Below are positions 25,643 to 35,202 of a stretch of DNA of 64,000 nt, in pieces (position 1 is the first letter of the stretch; each line of letters begins with the position of its first letter). The DNA comes from Anaerostipes hominis (ex Lee et al. 2021) (GTDB lineage: Bacteria > Bacillota > Clostridia > Lachnospirales > Lachnospiraceae), in contig NZ_NQOG01000006.1 in the NCBI RefSeq assembly GCF_002270485.1, positions 62,001-126,000 on the forward strand, in the 5' to 3' direction. The notes below the pieces were generated by a model. That model saw only the letters and a list, made by a program, of their open reading frames with translations, did not search any database and had not been told where the DNA came from. Both the position numbers and the translations under genes were made by a program.

Positions 25643-26344
25643 ATGGGTGAATTGAGAAATATCCCCGGCGTGGGAAAGAAAACAGAAGAGGATCTTCAAA
25701 TGCTCGGATATACTACCATACAGTCATTAAAAGGGGCAGACCCGGAAGAATTGTATGAAAGGGAATGCCTGATGAAAGGCTGCCATATCGACCGATGTCA
25801 GCTTTATGTATATCGCTGTGCGGTATATTATGCCTCCACAGATGTACATGAACCGGAAAAACTAAAATGGTGGAATTGGAAAGACCAGGAAAGAGAGGAC
25901 CCAATGGAAATTAAACTTGTAGAATACAACGATATAAACACATGCATTGAATTTGTAGAAATCGTCAAAGAAGACTTTGCAGGATATGAAAAAGAAGGAT
26001 TTAAAAAAGCTCTGGAGACCTGTATCAAACACAGAGAGGCCATATCGGCCATGAACGAAGCCGGGAATATCATTGGTTTATTGCTTTATTCAAAGGCAGA
26101 CTGTGAGCTTGAGTTCCTTGCGGTACATCCTGAAGCCAGACAAAAAGGAACGGCAAGATCCATGATCGAGAAAATGAAATCTAACTTCAGAACAGGCGAT
26201 CAGATCCAGGTGGTGACATTTGCATCCGGTGATCCCAAGGGAATCCCTGCAAGAAAATGTTATCATAAATGCGGATTCAAAGATGATGAATTACTCACCG
26301 TGTTTGATTATCCGTGCCAGAAAATGATCCTGACAGTACAATGA
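25643..26344 (+). CDS. fusion of a helix-hairpin-helix (Cdd1-like) domain and a GNAT acetyltransferase
   Basis: Residues 1-90 hold a helix-hairpin-helix (LRNIPGVGKKTEEDLQMLGY) and the DPEELYERECLMKG, YVYRCAVYYAS, KWWNWKD pattern of Cdd1/pathogenicity-locus proteins, which are usually about 90 residues and free-standing. Residues 92-233 are a GNAT domain with the acetyl-CoA loop LAVHPEARQKGTARSMI and a CYHKCGFKDDELL end. The joint has an internal ATG (near 25904) preceded by AGAGAGGA, so both a fusion and a separately started GNAT protein could be made. The substrate is unknown. Confidence 0.75.
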   Translation: MGELRNIPGVGKKTEEDLQMLGYTTIQSLKGADPEELYERECLMKGCHIDRCQLYVYRCAVYYASTDVHEPEKLKWWNWKDQEREDPMEIKLVEYNDINTCIEFVEIVKEDFAGYEKEGFKKALETCIKHREAISAMNEAGNIIGLLLYSKADCELEFLAVHPEARQKGTARSMIEKMKSNFRTGDQIQVVTFASGDPKGIPARKCYHKCGFKDDELLTVFDYPCQKMILTVQ

Positions 26345-26479
26345 TCTGCAGGATTCCTCTCCATCTATAATTTAAATTAGTATTTTGCGTATAGATATAG
26401 AGATCGCAATTTTTCTCTTCTGATGGTTTTTGCACCTTCTGCTTTCATAAATATTGAACCAAAGGAGCCATCTAACGAT

Positions 26480-26547
26480 AGTTTTTTACCACTATTTCCG
26501 TCGCACTTTAGAATGCGCTCCTACAATATACAATAGTGGTAAAAACT
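26480..26547. repeat. long inverted repeat downstream of the ttcA-like gene
   Basis: AGTTTTTTACCACTATT and AATAGTGGTAAAAACT form a 16-bp stem with one bulge around a 35-nt loop. It lies between two convergent genes and could act as a bidirectional terminator, though the T-run is short. Confidence 0.5.
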
Positions 26548-26551
26548 CATG

Positions 26552-27286
26552 TTATCTTTTTCGTTCCTGTCTTTCAGGCCATCCTTCAAGATTTCCATGA
26601 ATCATAGCCCGAAACATATGATCTTTAGATCCCGGATGGTCTTCATCTAGCTTTTTTAAAGTCTCTTTTGCATACTGCCTCTTTGTGTAGCCGTCCATCG
26701 GACAGGGACTCTTTTCCACCGGAAGATTCATCTTATTCTTAAATCCGATTACATCTGCTTCATCCATGTACATCAAAGGCCGAATTACTTTAAGATCCAT
26801 ACGGTCCAGATACGTCATCGGTGAAAAACAGTGAAGCCGTCCTTCAAAGAGCATAGACATCAAAAAGGTCTCCACCAGATCATCCTTGTGGTGGGCATAA
26901 GCTACTTTATTGCATCCCAGTTCTTTTATCTTTTCGTTCAGTGCACCCTTTCTCATCTTGGCACAAAGAGAACACGGATTGGTTTCCTTCCTACGCTCAA
27001 AAACTACATCTGCGATTTCGGTTTTTACAACCGTATATGGAACTTTCAGTTCTTCACACAGTTTTTCTACTTGAGATATGTCAAAGTTTCCGAATCCAAG
27101 ATCCACAGTGATTCCGTGGATTTCAAACTTGTTTGGGTAAAAAATGCGTAAATGTGCAAGGGCATAGAGCATGGTCAGACTGTCCTTGCCGCCGGAAATG
27201 CCGACCGCAATTTTGTCCCCTTCCTGTATCATTTGATAATCGTCCACGGCTCTGCGGACGTAGCTTAATACTTGCTGTAACTTCAT
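26552..27286 (-). CDS. TtcA/TilS-like tRNA thiolation ATPase
   Basis: I choose the ATG of MKLQQVLSYV, which has GAGGAAAACGATT in front, over upstream in-frame starts. The 244-residue product has the PP-loop GISGGKDS (about residues 30-37), the CSLC pair near the middle and a third cysteine in SPCPMDG, as needed for the 4Fe-4S cluster of TtcA-type enzymes. These use ATP and sulfur to make 2-thiocytidine or related tRNA thio groups. HHKDDLVETFLMSMLFEGRL is the typical ATP-binding helix. The exact tRNA position cannot be deduced. Confidence 0.8.
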   Translation of the reverse strand: MKLQQVLSYVRRAVDDYQMIQEGDKIAVGISGGKDSLTMLYALAHLRIFYPNKFEIHGITVDLGFGNFDISQVEKLCEELKVPYTVVKTEIADVVFERRKETNPCSLCAKMRKGALNEKIKELGCNKVAYAHHKDDLVETFLMSMLFEGRLHCFSPMTYLDRMDLKVIRPLMYMDEADVIGFKNKMNLPVEKSPCPMDGYTKRQYAKETLKKLDEDHPGSKDHMFRAMIHGNLEGWPERQERKR

Positions 27287-27330
27287 AATCGTTTTCCTCA
27301 GTTTATTCATAAATTTTCGATTTTTAGTAT

Positions 27331-27510
27331 AACATATTAAATTCCGAAGCGCTACTGTCGCCGTGGTAAACGAAAAGCACTTTTCAAAATGGAGTACGCT
27401 GTCAGATGAACAGAAGCAACTCCTTGCTCGGCTTAATGAATACGATGTAAAAAGCGCACTGATTTTTCCTTTACACTCAACCTTCGATAAAAATAATGCC
27501 CCGGAGTAAT
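27331..27510 (+). pseudogene. C-terminal remnant of an unknown protein
   Basis: An open frame without start encodes FRSATVAVVNEKHFSKWSTL, then SDEQKQLLARLNEY and DVKSALIFPLHSTF. It ends at 27508-27510, followed by a GGAGTAA/TTACTCC hairpin that looks like its old terminator (27505-27530). The composition is coding-like, but I cannot assign a family. Confidence 0.35.
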
Positions 27511-27624
27511 TTCTCACGTTACTCCAGGACATCTCCATATTCCATAGCCTCATACCATTTTTGTGTCCTGCCTCTCAATACAAGGCATCCACGATCTGAA
27601 TTTACGGTTCACTTTTCAAACAAA

Positions 27625-28587
27625 TCAGATACTGCTGTTCTGCTTTCGATATTCGGCTGGTGCCATTTTCAAAATATCCCTAAAAGCAGTCGCAAACTTA
27701 CTCTGGTTTTCGTATCCCACCCGATTTGCAACCTCTGCTATGGTGTACTGTGTTTGTCGTAGAAGAACAGCAGCCTGTTTCATCCGATACTCTTTCATAT
27801 ACGCACCAATTGGTTGTCCGTAAATTCCTCTAAACGTATCTTTTAATGTTGCTGTATTGATGAGATACTCTTTAGAAAGCTCCTCAATCGTAGGACGCAC
27901 CTGCAGATTGGAGATTAACTTCTTATGAATTACTCTCACAACTTCTACCTGCGGGGAAGTATACTGCTCCCGCTGCTTTTCTTTCGATACGTCTACCATA
28001 CACAGGAATAAGAGAAGTTCCTGGACCTTTATCTTAAAATAGGGTTTCTGCAGGCAGTCCGGTACAGAATAAAGTTCCGAAAAGATATGTTCAATTTCAT
28101 CCTTTGCCCGCATAACAAAACAATTCCCATCCGCACAGAATTTTTCCTTAAAATCTAAAATGTCAATACCGCTCTCAGAAAGGATTTCCGGTGGATGTTC
28201 TGCTACAAATTTCAGGTCAATTACCACAGAGATTCCACGATAATGCTTTAAGGGAAAGCTCATCTCCGGGGAACAGTTATCCATTGCATGAATCGAAAGA
28301 TCCCCTTCACCAAGATACAGGCAGGAACCACTTAAAAGTGTACTTCCTTCCCGCCCCTCACGACAGTGATTGATCTCTAATATATCCTTATCCAGATTTT
28401 CCTTCCAGTCACAGCTTGCAGCTTCAAAGTCATTATAAATGAGCTGTATGCCAGGATAAACCTGATAAACTGTCATCAGCCCCAGGCCATCTGTACAGTC
28501 CATCTTATAAACCGTACAATATCCATCATTATCTTTTGGAATAACCGCGGATAACCCTTTTGCGTTTGTAATAGGGTTTTCGCTCAT
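27625..28587 (-). CDS. AraC-family transcription regulator
   Basis: The ATG of MSENPITNAK follows AAAGGGATGTT and is chosen over a longer frame. The 320-residue protein has an N-terminal cupin-like sensing region (CREGREGSTLLSGSCLYLGEGDLSIHAM) and a C-terminal double helix-turn-helix (TIEELSKEYLINTATLKDTFRGIYG, then IAEVANRVGYENQSKFATAFRDILKMAPAEYR). It lies beside a MATE exporter on the same strand. A CGCTCCAT motif occurs upstream of this gene, of the exporter (twice, 21 bp apart) and of copA, suggesting a local regulon. Confidence 0.85.
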   Translation of the reverse strand: MSENPITNAKGLSAVIPKDNDGYCTVYKMDCTDGLGLMTVYQVYPGIQLIYNDFEAASCDWKENLDKDILEINHCREGREGSTLLSGSCLYLGEGDLSIHAMDNCSPEMSFPLKHYRGISVVIDLKFVAEHPPEILSESGIDILDFKEKFCADGNCFVMRAKDEIEHIFSELYSVPDCLQKPYFKIKVQELLLFLCMVDVSKEKQREQYTSPQVEVVRVIHKKLISNLQVRPTIEELSKEYLINTATLKDTFRGIYGQPIGAYMKEYRMKQAAVLLRQTQYTIAEVANRVGYENQSKFATAFRDILKMAPAEYRKQNSSI

Positions 28588-28746
28588 AACATCCCTTTCT
28601 ACAATTCCACTATTCTTTGTTTGCTCTGCCAGAATCTCTCTGGCATCTCTTATTATATAAATTATTCTTATTTCGTACCGCTCCAATCAGAATGATTTAC
28701 AATCCATTTAGCATTATATTATAACCCTTCCAATAGTGCAAACAGA

Positions 28747-28784
28747 GAAAACGGGCTGAAGCTCTCTAAAAGAGTATCAGCCCG
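28747..28784 (-). terminator. intrinsic terminator (minus strand)
   Basis: CGGGCTGA and TCAGCCCG pair with an inner stem. Read on the minus strand it is followed by TTTTCTCTG. It ends the MATE/FeoB-associated transcript. Confidence 0.65.
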
Positions 28785-28791
28785 AGGTCAA

Positions 28792-28932
28792 TTATTTACT
28801 GCAATATTCATTCCCTACATAACCGGAGCAGCTGCCGCTACAGCAGGAACCGTTCTTGCGGTCTATGTAGATTTTCTGAACAGCCCATATCGCATAACCT
28901 GCCACGCCTAAAACAATGATTCCGGTAACAAT
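28792..28932 (-). CDS. FeoB-associated cysteine-rich membrane protein, N-terminus uncertain
   Basis: The frame encodes a membrane helix (GIIVLGVAGYAIWAV), a basic KIYIDRKNG and the cysteine cluster GSCCSGSC ending YCSK. This is the pattern of the roughly 50-residue proteins placed after feoB. No ATG, GTG or TTG stands in a good position, and no feoB is near, so it is probably a remnant cut at its start. It lies 7 bp behind the MATE stop codon. It may once have taken part in iron uptake. Confidence 0.55.
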   Translation of the reverse strand: MVTGIIVLGVAGYAIWAVQKIYIDRKNGSCCSGSCSGYVGNEYCSK

Positions 28933-28939
28933 TCAGCCC

Positions 28940-30313
28940 TTACCGCTTTGCTTTCGCTGTAGCCGGCATCCTACGAAACTCAGAAAGCATCATGCTGATC
29001 GTAATCACTACAAGGATTGCATCCGTCAGGGCAATCGCCAGCCATACGCCTAAGATACCCATGCCGCCAACCATCGGCAGGATCACGCAGAGCGGAATAA
29101 ACAGAATGATCTGACGGAACAGTACCAGCCAGGTCGCTTTGTTTGCTTTTCCCAAAGACTGGAACAGCGTCACAGCAATCAGGAAACTTGCCTGCAGGAT
29201 ATAGGTACTGAACATAATTCGGAAATTAGTCGCACCAGAAGCTGTTATACCCGGCGTTGTAATGAACATCGAAAGTACCTTATCCGGGAACAGCTCCACC
29301 GGGATATAAAATACCAGAGACAATACTGTAGCTGCGATCACGAATACTTTCGTCAATGTTTTTACCCGGTCATATTCTTTTGCTCCATAGTTCGTGCCAG
29401 CGGCAGGCTGGAAGCCCTGGCTGATACCCCACAGTGGTACAAAGGAAAAGTTCCAGAACCGCAGTGCCGCACCCAAAAGAATCTGGGAAGTCTCCCCTCC
29501 GTAATTGGATGCCACACGATAAATCACCGTCTGCTGTACCAGAGTCAGAATCTGCATCAAAAGTGCGGATACGCCAACAGAAAGAACCTGTGGAAGCAGC
29601 CCTCCATCAATACGAATGCGCCCGATTTTTACGTTTGGACTTTTCTTTTTGAAATACCAGAGGGTAACGGCGGCCTGAATAAACTGTGACAAAATGGTCG
29701 CATAAGCTGCCGCTTCTATTCCCATGCCATAAGGTTTCAAAATCGTGATAAAGATCGGATCAAGGATCATGTTCAAAATGGCTCCGCCGGCAATAATACT
29801 CATCGCCTTTTTCAGCTGTCCTTCTCCACGGATGACCATGTTCGCACTCTGGAAGAAGTTTACGAACAGTGATCCGGCAAATACGATACGCAGATACTTC
29901 TCTGCGTAATTTAAAATGTTGTCACTGGCTCCGGCCAGAGTCAAAAGCTGGCGGGTAAACACCATACCCACTACTGTATAAATGACGGACAGTAAGAGAA
30001 CCATTGCAACCAGGTTTCCCATAATCTTTTTCATGGTTCCCTCATCCTTCTTTCCTATCGCACGGGAAAATACCGATGCGGAACCTACACCTAACATAGC
30101 GGCAGAACCCGCATTAATCAGTGTGAATGGATAAGAGACAGATACTGCTCCCATCTGGGCTGCTCCTACCATCTGACCTACAAAGATGGAATCCATCATG
30201 TTATATAGTCCAACGACCACCATACCGAGAACCGCAGGAATACTGAGTTCTATCATAAGCGGCCAGGGACTTTTCGATAAAAGTTTTGTTCTTGTATCAA
30301 GTGCTTGTTTCAT
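28940..30313 (-). CDS. MATE-family efflux protein
   Basis: A 457-residue transporter with twelve membrane segments, starting MKQALDTRTKLLSK with AGGAGGAATAGAGTG in front. MMDSIFVGQMVGAAQMGAVSVSYPF and the second-half AALRFWNFSFVPLWGISQGFQPAAGTNYGAKEY are typical of the DinF/MepA branch. The product exports drugs or a metabolite using an ion gradient. The promoter region has two CGCTCCAT sites exactly 21 bp apart, as expected for an AraC-type activator such as the neighbouring one. Confidence 0.9.
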   Translation of the reverse strand: MKQALDTRTKLLSKSPWPLMIELSIPAVLGMVVVGLYNMMDSIFVGQMVGAAQMGAVSVSYPFTLINAGSAAMLGVGSASVFSRAIGKKDEGTMKKIMGNLVAMVLLLSVIYTVVGMVFTRQLLTLAGASDNILNYAEKYLRIVFAGSLFVNFFQSANMVIRGEGQLKKAMSIIAGGAILNMILDPIFITILKPYGMGIEAAAYATILSQFIQAAVTLWYFKKKSPNVKIGRIRIDGGLLPQVLSVGVSALLMQILTLVQQTVIYRVASNYGGETSQILLGAALRFWNFSFVPLWGISQGFQPAAGTNYGAKEYDRVKTLTKVFVIAATVLSLVFYIPVELFPDKVLSMFITTPGITASGATNFRIMFSTYILQASFLIAVTLFQSLGKANKATWLVLFRQIILFIPLCVILPMVGGMGILGVWLAIALTDAILVVITISMMLSEFRRMPATAKAKR

Positions 30314-30393
30314 CACTCTATTCCTCCTGGTCCATGTTTATTAGCAATATCTAACCAACCATATTAAGTATATAAAATCAGGGTTTCCTTGTA

Positions 30394-30422
30394 CGCTCCA
30401 TCAAGCAGAAGTTGCGCTCCAT
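30394..30422. promoter_or_regulatory. tandem CGCTCCAT boxes, candidate AraC-regulator site
   Basis: CGCTCCAT occurs at 30394-30401 and 30415-30422, two helical turns apart on the same face. Single related copies lie at 28679-28686 (upstream of the AraC gene, CGCTCCAA) and 35259-35266 (upstream of copA). Confidence 0.5.
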
Positions 30423-30494
30423 ACGGTAATAATTTTTCCTACCCGGTATAAGGAACCACAAACAACGGTGGCTCATCCCTCCGCTGATTATTAC

Positions 30495-31412
30495 TTATTT
30501 CAGGAAACCGCTAATAATCTGTTCTTCTGCCTGCTGTTCTGTCAGTCCGAGGGACATCAGTTTTACAATCTGCTCCCCGGCAATCTTACCAATCGCAGCT
30601 TCATGGATCAATGCCGCATCTGTACAGTTTGCAGCAATCTCCGGCACTGCCCGGACACTGGCCTCATCCATAATGATAGCATCGCACTCCGTATGACCGC
30701 TGCACGGGGCATTGCCATTGACACGGGATATGAAAAGCTGTTTTGAATGTTCCTTTGCTACGGAACGGGAAATGATATGGGTTCCTGCCCCCTCCCCGTT
30801 TAGGGCTACTTCAAAGGTACTTTTTGCGCTCTGGCAGCCGTGTGTCAGTAACCGTTCCGTGACCACAAGTGTTGCTCCGGCATCAAGATCGGCAGTGGTA
30901 AGCCTCTCCGTTGAGTCCACTCCCTTAATCTGCACCGTTTCCATTTCCATGTATCCGTTTTCTGCAATATGCACGATAGTCTGAGGATTCATGATCCGTT
31001 TCCCCATACCGTCTCCGCTGCCATAATGTTTCTCAATATATCTCACTCTTGCACCTGGAGCAAGAAAGAATCTGTGAATGCCATCATGCTGACTGGCTTT
31101 TGTGCCTCCGTTATGGATTCCACAGCCCGCTATAATCGTCACATCGGCATTCTCTCCAATGTAAAAGTTATTATATACGGCTTCGGATAGTCCCGACTGG
31201 CTGATGATGACTGGTATATGTACGCTTTCGCCCCTGACTTCCGGCTTTACTCTAATATCAATACCCGAACCATCTTCTTTAGATAAGATATCAATGTGTT
31301 CCGTAGTTCTACGCTCCACACTCTTTCCATTAGAACGGATATTGAAAGCCCCCGTCGGAATTTCATGCAGACCAGCCACAGCCTCCAACAACTTCTTTTG
31401 TATCAGATCCAT
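30495..31412 (-). CDS. SufB/SufD-type Fe-S assembly scaffold
   Basis: 305 residues of the SufBD beta-helix fold, shorter than ordinary SufB (about 470). The C-terminal CSGHTECDAIIMD and AALIHEAAIGKIAGEQIVKLMSLGLTEQQAEEQIISGFL are diagnostic. AAAGGAAGTGATAAGAA precedes the ATG, and the gene starts 6 bp after the SufC gene. The two-gene set without SufS, SufU or a second SufBD resembles the minimal SMS-type system (SmsC-SmsB) described in archaea and anaerobes. It should build or carry Fe-S clusters in the cytoplasm. Confidence 0.85.
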   Translation of the reverse strand: MDLIQKKLLEAVAGLHEIPTGAFNIRSNGKSVERRTTEHIDILSKEDGSGIDIRVKPEVRGESVHIPVIISQSGLSEAVYNNFYIGENADVTIIAGCGIHNGGTKASQHDGIHRFFLAPGARVRYIEKHYGSGDGMGKRIMNPQTIVHIAENGYMEMETVQIKGVDSTERLTTADLDAGATLVVTERLLTHGCQSAKSTFEVALNGEGAGTHIISRSVAKEHSKQLFISRVNGNAPCSGHTECDAIIMDEASVRAVPEIAANCTDAALIHEAAIGKIAGEQIVKLMSLGLTEQQAEEQIISGFLK

Positions 31413-31418
31413 TTCTTA

Positions 31419-32150
31419 TCACTTCCTTTCCTGATAGAATCGGCAGCCACCCACATCGGAGCTGTTCAAAAGTTCCGGCAGCACCTCGTCACGTTCTCCC
31501 TGGCGCACGATCCGGCCATCGACTACTACCAGAACCACATCGGCAATGTTCAAAATGCGCTCCTGATGGGAGATGATCAGAATAGAGCCGTGCAGCTTAC
31601 ATTTCATATTCTCAAAAACTTGTACCAGATTTTGAAAACTCCACAGGTCAATCCCTGCCTCTGGTTCATCAAAAATAGACAACGGGGCTGACCTTGCCAG
31701 ACTGGTTGCAATTTCGATCCGCTTCAGCTCGCCTCCTGACAAGCTGCCATTTACCTCCCGGTGGATATAATCCCTGGCACACAGGCCAACTTCGGAGAGG
31801 TACTCACACGCTTGCGAAACGGTCAAATCGTGGCCGACCGATATTCGTATCAGATCAAGCACGGTAATACCTTTGAAGCGGACCGGCTGCTGAAAAGCAA
31901 AGCTGATCCCTTTCTGCGCCCTCTCAGTAATTTCCATATGTGTGATGTCCTCACCATTTAACAAAATTTGTCCGGATGTAGGCTGTTCGATTCCGGCAAT
32001 CATCTTTGCCAGGGTGGACTTTCCGCCACCATTAGGGCCGGTTACCGCTATAAAGCAGTCGTCTGGCAGTAATAAATTGATTTGTTGTAAAATCTCTTTT
32101 GAACCGGAATCCCCGGAAACCTCAAAAGAGATATTTTTCAGTTCCAGCAT
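31419..32150 (-). CDS. sufC: SufC-type ATPase of Fe-S cluster assembly
   Basis: Starting at MLELKNISFEV behind TGGAGGAAAT, the 243-residue ATPase has Walker A (GPNGGGKST), the SufC-like LSGGELKRIEIATSLAR signature and a Walker B variant SIFDEPEAGIDLWSF. The RAQKGISFAFQQPVRFKGI segment is a strong SufC mark that separates it from transport ATPases. It lacks membrane partners and pairs with the SufB-like gene behind it. Its own promoter may lie in the 56 bp after csoR, or it may be read from the copA-csoR transcript. Confidence 0.85.
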   Translation of the reverse strand: MLELKNISFEVSGDSGSKEILQQINLLLPDDCFIAVTGPNGGGKSTLAKMIAGIEQPTSGQILLNGEDITHMEITERAQKGISFAFQQPVRFKGITVLDLIRISVGHDLTVSQACEYLSEVGLCARDYIHREVNGSLSGGELKRIEIATSLARSAPLSIFDEPEAGIDLWSFQNLVQVFENMKCKLHGSILIISHQERILNIADVVLVVVDGRIVRQGERDEVLPELLNSSDVGGCRFYQERK

Positions 32151-32206
32151 ATTTCCTCCATAGAAAGGGCGGTACAGCCTAATTGTGAATTGCACCGCCC
32201 TGAAAA

Positions 32207-32485
32207 TCATTGATTCATTTTCTCCAAAAGCTGAAGCGCTTCCTCCAGCTTTGGATTTTCAACATCCGTCTGCAGGGCCTCCCTGACACAGTTTCTGATA
32301 TGAGCCTGTAAAATCTGTTGATTGGCACTTCGCAGTAAAGCCTGTGTTGCCTGGAGCTGATTGGATATATCCACACAATACCGATCAGATTCAATCATCT
32401 GCAGGATACCGTCAATCTGCCCTCTGGCAATCTTCAGTTTATGGGTAATGTCGCTCTTTTTTGCTTTCATAGGCAGCCCGCTCAC
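32207..32485 (-). CDS. csoR: CsoR-family metal-sensing repressor
   Basis: A small all-helical regulator of 92 residues (or 87 from an inner ATG at 32470). The copper-binding triad is present: Cys37 in RYCVDI, His62 and Cys66 in [29 protein letters not shown] is the DNA-contacting first helix. The GTG start overlaps the copA stop (GTGA), so it is translationally coupled to the exporter it should repress when copper is low. A candidate operator lies upstream of copA. Confidence 0.85.
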   Translation of the reverse strand: MSGLPMKAKKSDITHKLKIARGQIDGILQMIESDRYCVDISNQLQATQALLRSANQQILQAHIRNCVREALQTDVENPKLEEALQLLEKMNQ

Positions 32486-35067
32486 TGAATGCTTACAACC
32501 TGATAACCCGCATCTTCAACAGCGGCTTTCAGTACATCATCCGGTACATCCTGGCTCATCTGTACCTGGGCGGACTTGCTCTCCAGATGAACTGCCACAT
32601 CTTTGATGCCATGGATTTCCCGCAATGCCTTATCTACGTGCTTTACACAGTTCATACAAACCATACCTTCAATATTCAATACTTTTTCCATTTGGATCGC
32701 TCCTTTGCTTTCACTTTTTATTGTTGTCCGTTCATACACGCGGTCCTCATTTGGTTCCGCATGGGATGTGTGTTTTGCTTTAAACCATCTAAGCCTCAGC
32801 GCATTTGATACTACAAACACGGAACTGAAACTCATGGCAAATGCCCCGATCATTGGATTCAATTTCAAATCAAACGGCAGAAAGAACAGCCCTGCCGCCA
32901 CTGGAATACCGATGATATTATAAATAAACGCCCAGAACAGGTTTTGCTTAATATTACGGATGACTGCCTTACTGAGCTGGATCGCCGTTGACACATCCAG
33001 CAGGTCACTTTTCATCAGAACAATGTCCGCTGACTCAATCGCCACATCCGTTCCGGCTCCGATGGCAATGCCTACATCTGCCCTGGCAAGCGCCGGGGCA
33101 TCGTTAATTCCATCGCCTACCATCGCCACTTTTTTACCGCTATCCTGCAAACGCCGGATTTCCTTTTCCTTATCCTGTGGAAATACCTCGGCTACTACAC
33201 GGTCCACGCCAACCTGACGCCGGATCGCTTCTGCTGTTTTCGCATTATCTCCGGTCAGCATGACCACCTCAATGCCCATCGCAGACAATTCCTGTACTGC
33301 CTGACGGCTGGTAGGCTTTACCACATCAGCTACGGCAATCACACCAATGAGTTGCCCGCCACGGGCAAAGAACAGCGGTGTTTTACCGTCAACTGCCATA
33401 GATTCCCCAAGCTGCAGGAGTGCTCCGCCCGAAATGCCATTTGCCTGGAGTAACCTCCGGTTTCCGGCATAGCAGATATCGTTTCCGATCTTTCCTACAA
33501 TACCCTGGCCGGGAATCTGTTTAAAATCACTTACCTGAAGGAAAGAAATCCTTTCTTTTTCTGCTTCTGCCACAATTGCGTCTGCCAATGGATGTTCGGA
33601 CAGTTTTTCCAGGGAAGCCGCTATCTGCAGCAGTTCCTTCTGACCTACACCGTCTCCACATAATAAGTTTGTGACTACCGGAGTTCCCTGTGTGATCGTT
33701 CCGGTCTTGTCAAGAACTACCGTATCAATACCATGTGCTGTTTCAAGAGCTTCCGCAGACTTAATCAGGATGCCGTTTGTTGCACCCTTTCCGGTTCCGA
33801 CCATGATTGCGGTAGGTGTGGCAAGCCCCAACGCACAGGGGCAGGAAATCACTAAGATGGAAATACCAATGGAAAGGGCAAATTCAAACCCGTAACCCAA
33901 CAACAGCCATACGACAACGGCAATCAATGCAATGCTGATTACCACTGGTACAAACACACCGCTGACTTTATCGGCCATCTTTGCAATCGGCGCTTTAGAG
34001 CTGGTCGCTTCATCCACCAGACGGACAATCTGTGACAATGTGGTATCGTCACCCACTTTGGTCGCCTGCATCTTAAAATAGCCGGACTTATTTATGGTTG
34101 CCCCAATGACCTTATCTCCGATATGCTTCTCTACCGGAATACTTTCACCTGTCAAGGCAGACTCATCCACAGAAGAAAATCCTTCAATGACAATTCCATC
34201 TACTGGTACAGACTCTCCCGCTTTCACGATCAGCGTTTCCCCGGCCTGCACTTTCTCCACCGGAACGGTAAACTCCTGTCCATCACGTTCTACGGTTGCA
34301 GTCTTGGGGGCCAGGTTCATCAGCTTGGTAATCGCATCTGAGGTTTTCCCTTTTGCACGGGCTTCCAGAGTTTTCCCTAAAGTAATCAGCGTCAGGATCA
34401 TGCCTGCGGATTCAAAGTACAGATCCATCATAAAACTATGGACGGTAACCATATCCCCATATCCGAACCCGATGCCTATTTTATAAATGGCATAAATCCC
34501 GTAAACAATCGCCGCACCGGAGCCTATGGCAATCAGGGAGTCCATGTTGGGAGAACCGTGAAACAGCGTCTTAAATCCCATCCGGTAATATTTCGAATTG
34601 ACAAATACCACCGGGATCAGAAGCAGAAACTGTGTAAAAGCAAAGCTCATGGCATTTTCCATTCCTAAAAGGAAGCCTGGAAGCGGCCAGCCCATCATGT
34701 GTCCCATTGATATGTAAAACAGCGGTATAGTAAAAATGGCAGACAGCAGGAGCCGCTGTTTCATCTGCTTATATTCTGCCTGTGCCGTACTGGTTTCCGG
34801 ATTTTGAGTCCGGCCTGCGGCACTGCTTTTGTTCTGGACCTTTGCAGCCGTTTTGGGGAATGCCCCATATCCGGCTTTTTCAACAGCCTGGACAATCCCT
34901 GCTGTATCCAGAACAGATTCATCATAAGAAGCAACCATGCTGTTCTTTAACAGATTGACGGACACTTCTTTGATGCCGGGCAGTTTTCCCACACTCTTTT
35001 CAATCCTGGCCGAGCAGGCCGAGCAGGTCATACCCGTAATGTCAAATTGCTCCTTTTGCAATTTCAT
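32482..35067 (-). CDS. copA: copper-exporting P1B-type ATPase
   Basis: 861 residues from the ATG of MKLQKEQFD (AAAGAAAGAAGGG in front). There is an N-terminal HMA domain with GMTCSAC (Cys15, Cys18), eight membrane segments, actuator TGES near 304, the ion-channel CPC near 409, phosphorylated Asp in DKTGT near 452 and GDGIND near 652. At the C-terminus, about residues 793-861, a second HMA domain (GMVCMNC) of CopZ type is fused, which is unusual. The enzyme pumps Cu(I) out of the cytoplasm. It is the first gene of the copA-csoR transcript. Confidence 0.92.
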   Translation of the reverse strand: MKLQKEQFDITGMTCSACSARIEKSVGKLPGIKEVSVNLLKNSMVASYDESVLDTAGIVQAVEKAGYGAFPKTAAKVQNKSSAAGRTQNPETSTAQAEYKQMKQRLLLSAIFTIPLFYISMGHMMGWPLPGFLLGMENAMSFAFTQFLLLIPVVFVNSKYYRMGFKTLFHGSPNMDSLIAIGSGAAIVYGIYAIYKIGIGFGYGDMVTVHSFMMDLYFESAGMILTLITLGKTLEARAKGKTSDAITKLMNLAPKTATVERDGQEFTVPVEKVQAGETLIVKAGESVPVDGIVIEGFSSVDESALTGESIPVEKHIGDKVIGATINKSGYFKMQATKVGDDTTLSQIVRLVDEATSSKAPIAKMADKVSGVFVPVVISIALIAVVVWLLLGYGFEFALSIGISILVISCPCALGLATPTAIMVGTGKGATNGILIKSAEALETAHGIDTVVLDKTGTITQGTPVVTNLLCGDGVGQKELLQIAASLEKLSEHPLADAIVAEAEKERISFLQVSDFKQIPGQGIVGKIGNDICYAGNRRLLQANGISGGALLQLGESMAVDGKTPLFFARGGQLIGVIAVADVVKPTSRQAVQELSAMGIEVVMLTGDNAKTAEAIRRQVGVDRVVAEVFPQDKEKEIRRLQDSGKKVAMVGDGINDAPALARADVGIAIGAGTDVAIESADIVLMKSDLLDVSTAIQLSKAVIRNIKQNLFWAFIYNIIGIPVAAGLFFLPFDLKLNPMIGAFAMSFSSVFVVSNALRLRWFKAKHTSHAEPNEDRVYERTTIKSESKGAIQMEKVLNIEGMVCMNCVKHVDKALREIHGIKDVAVHLESKSAQVQMSQDVPDDVLKAAVEDAGYQVVSIQ

Positions 35068-35092
35068 CCCTTCTTTCTTTTTATTTTTATCA

Positions 35093-35202
35093 GGGACACT
35101 CCTGTGTCCCTGCTGCAGCGTGCATATCAGCTTTGCTGATAATGTGCACCTATGCACGCCTGCAATCTGCCGGAGGCATATGTCAGTGTCCACTGACATA
35201 TA
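35093..35202. repeat. cluster of short palindromes in the copA leader
   Basis: Three hairpins stand in a row: GGGACACTCCTGTGTCCC, then GTGCATATCAGCTTTGCTG (pairing on to GTGCAC), then TGTCAGTGTCCACTGACA. A longer GCGTGCAT/ATGCACGC arm encloses the second. They lie between copA and its likely operator, so they would be transcribed in the copA leader on the minus strand. Confidence 0.55.

Noticed and set aside
34094-34486. Long open frames on the plus strand within copA and, likewise, opposite parC and parE
   Set aside because: They are antisense shadows of well-supported genes, with no family match or ribosome site.
35093-35202. CRISPR-like array
   Set aside because: The palindromes differ from one another and there are no constant repeats with regular spacers; no cas gene is in the window.
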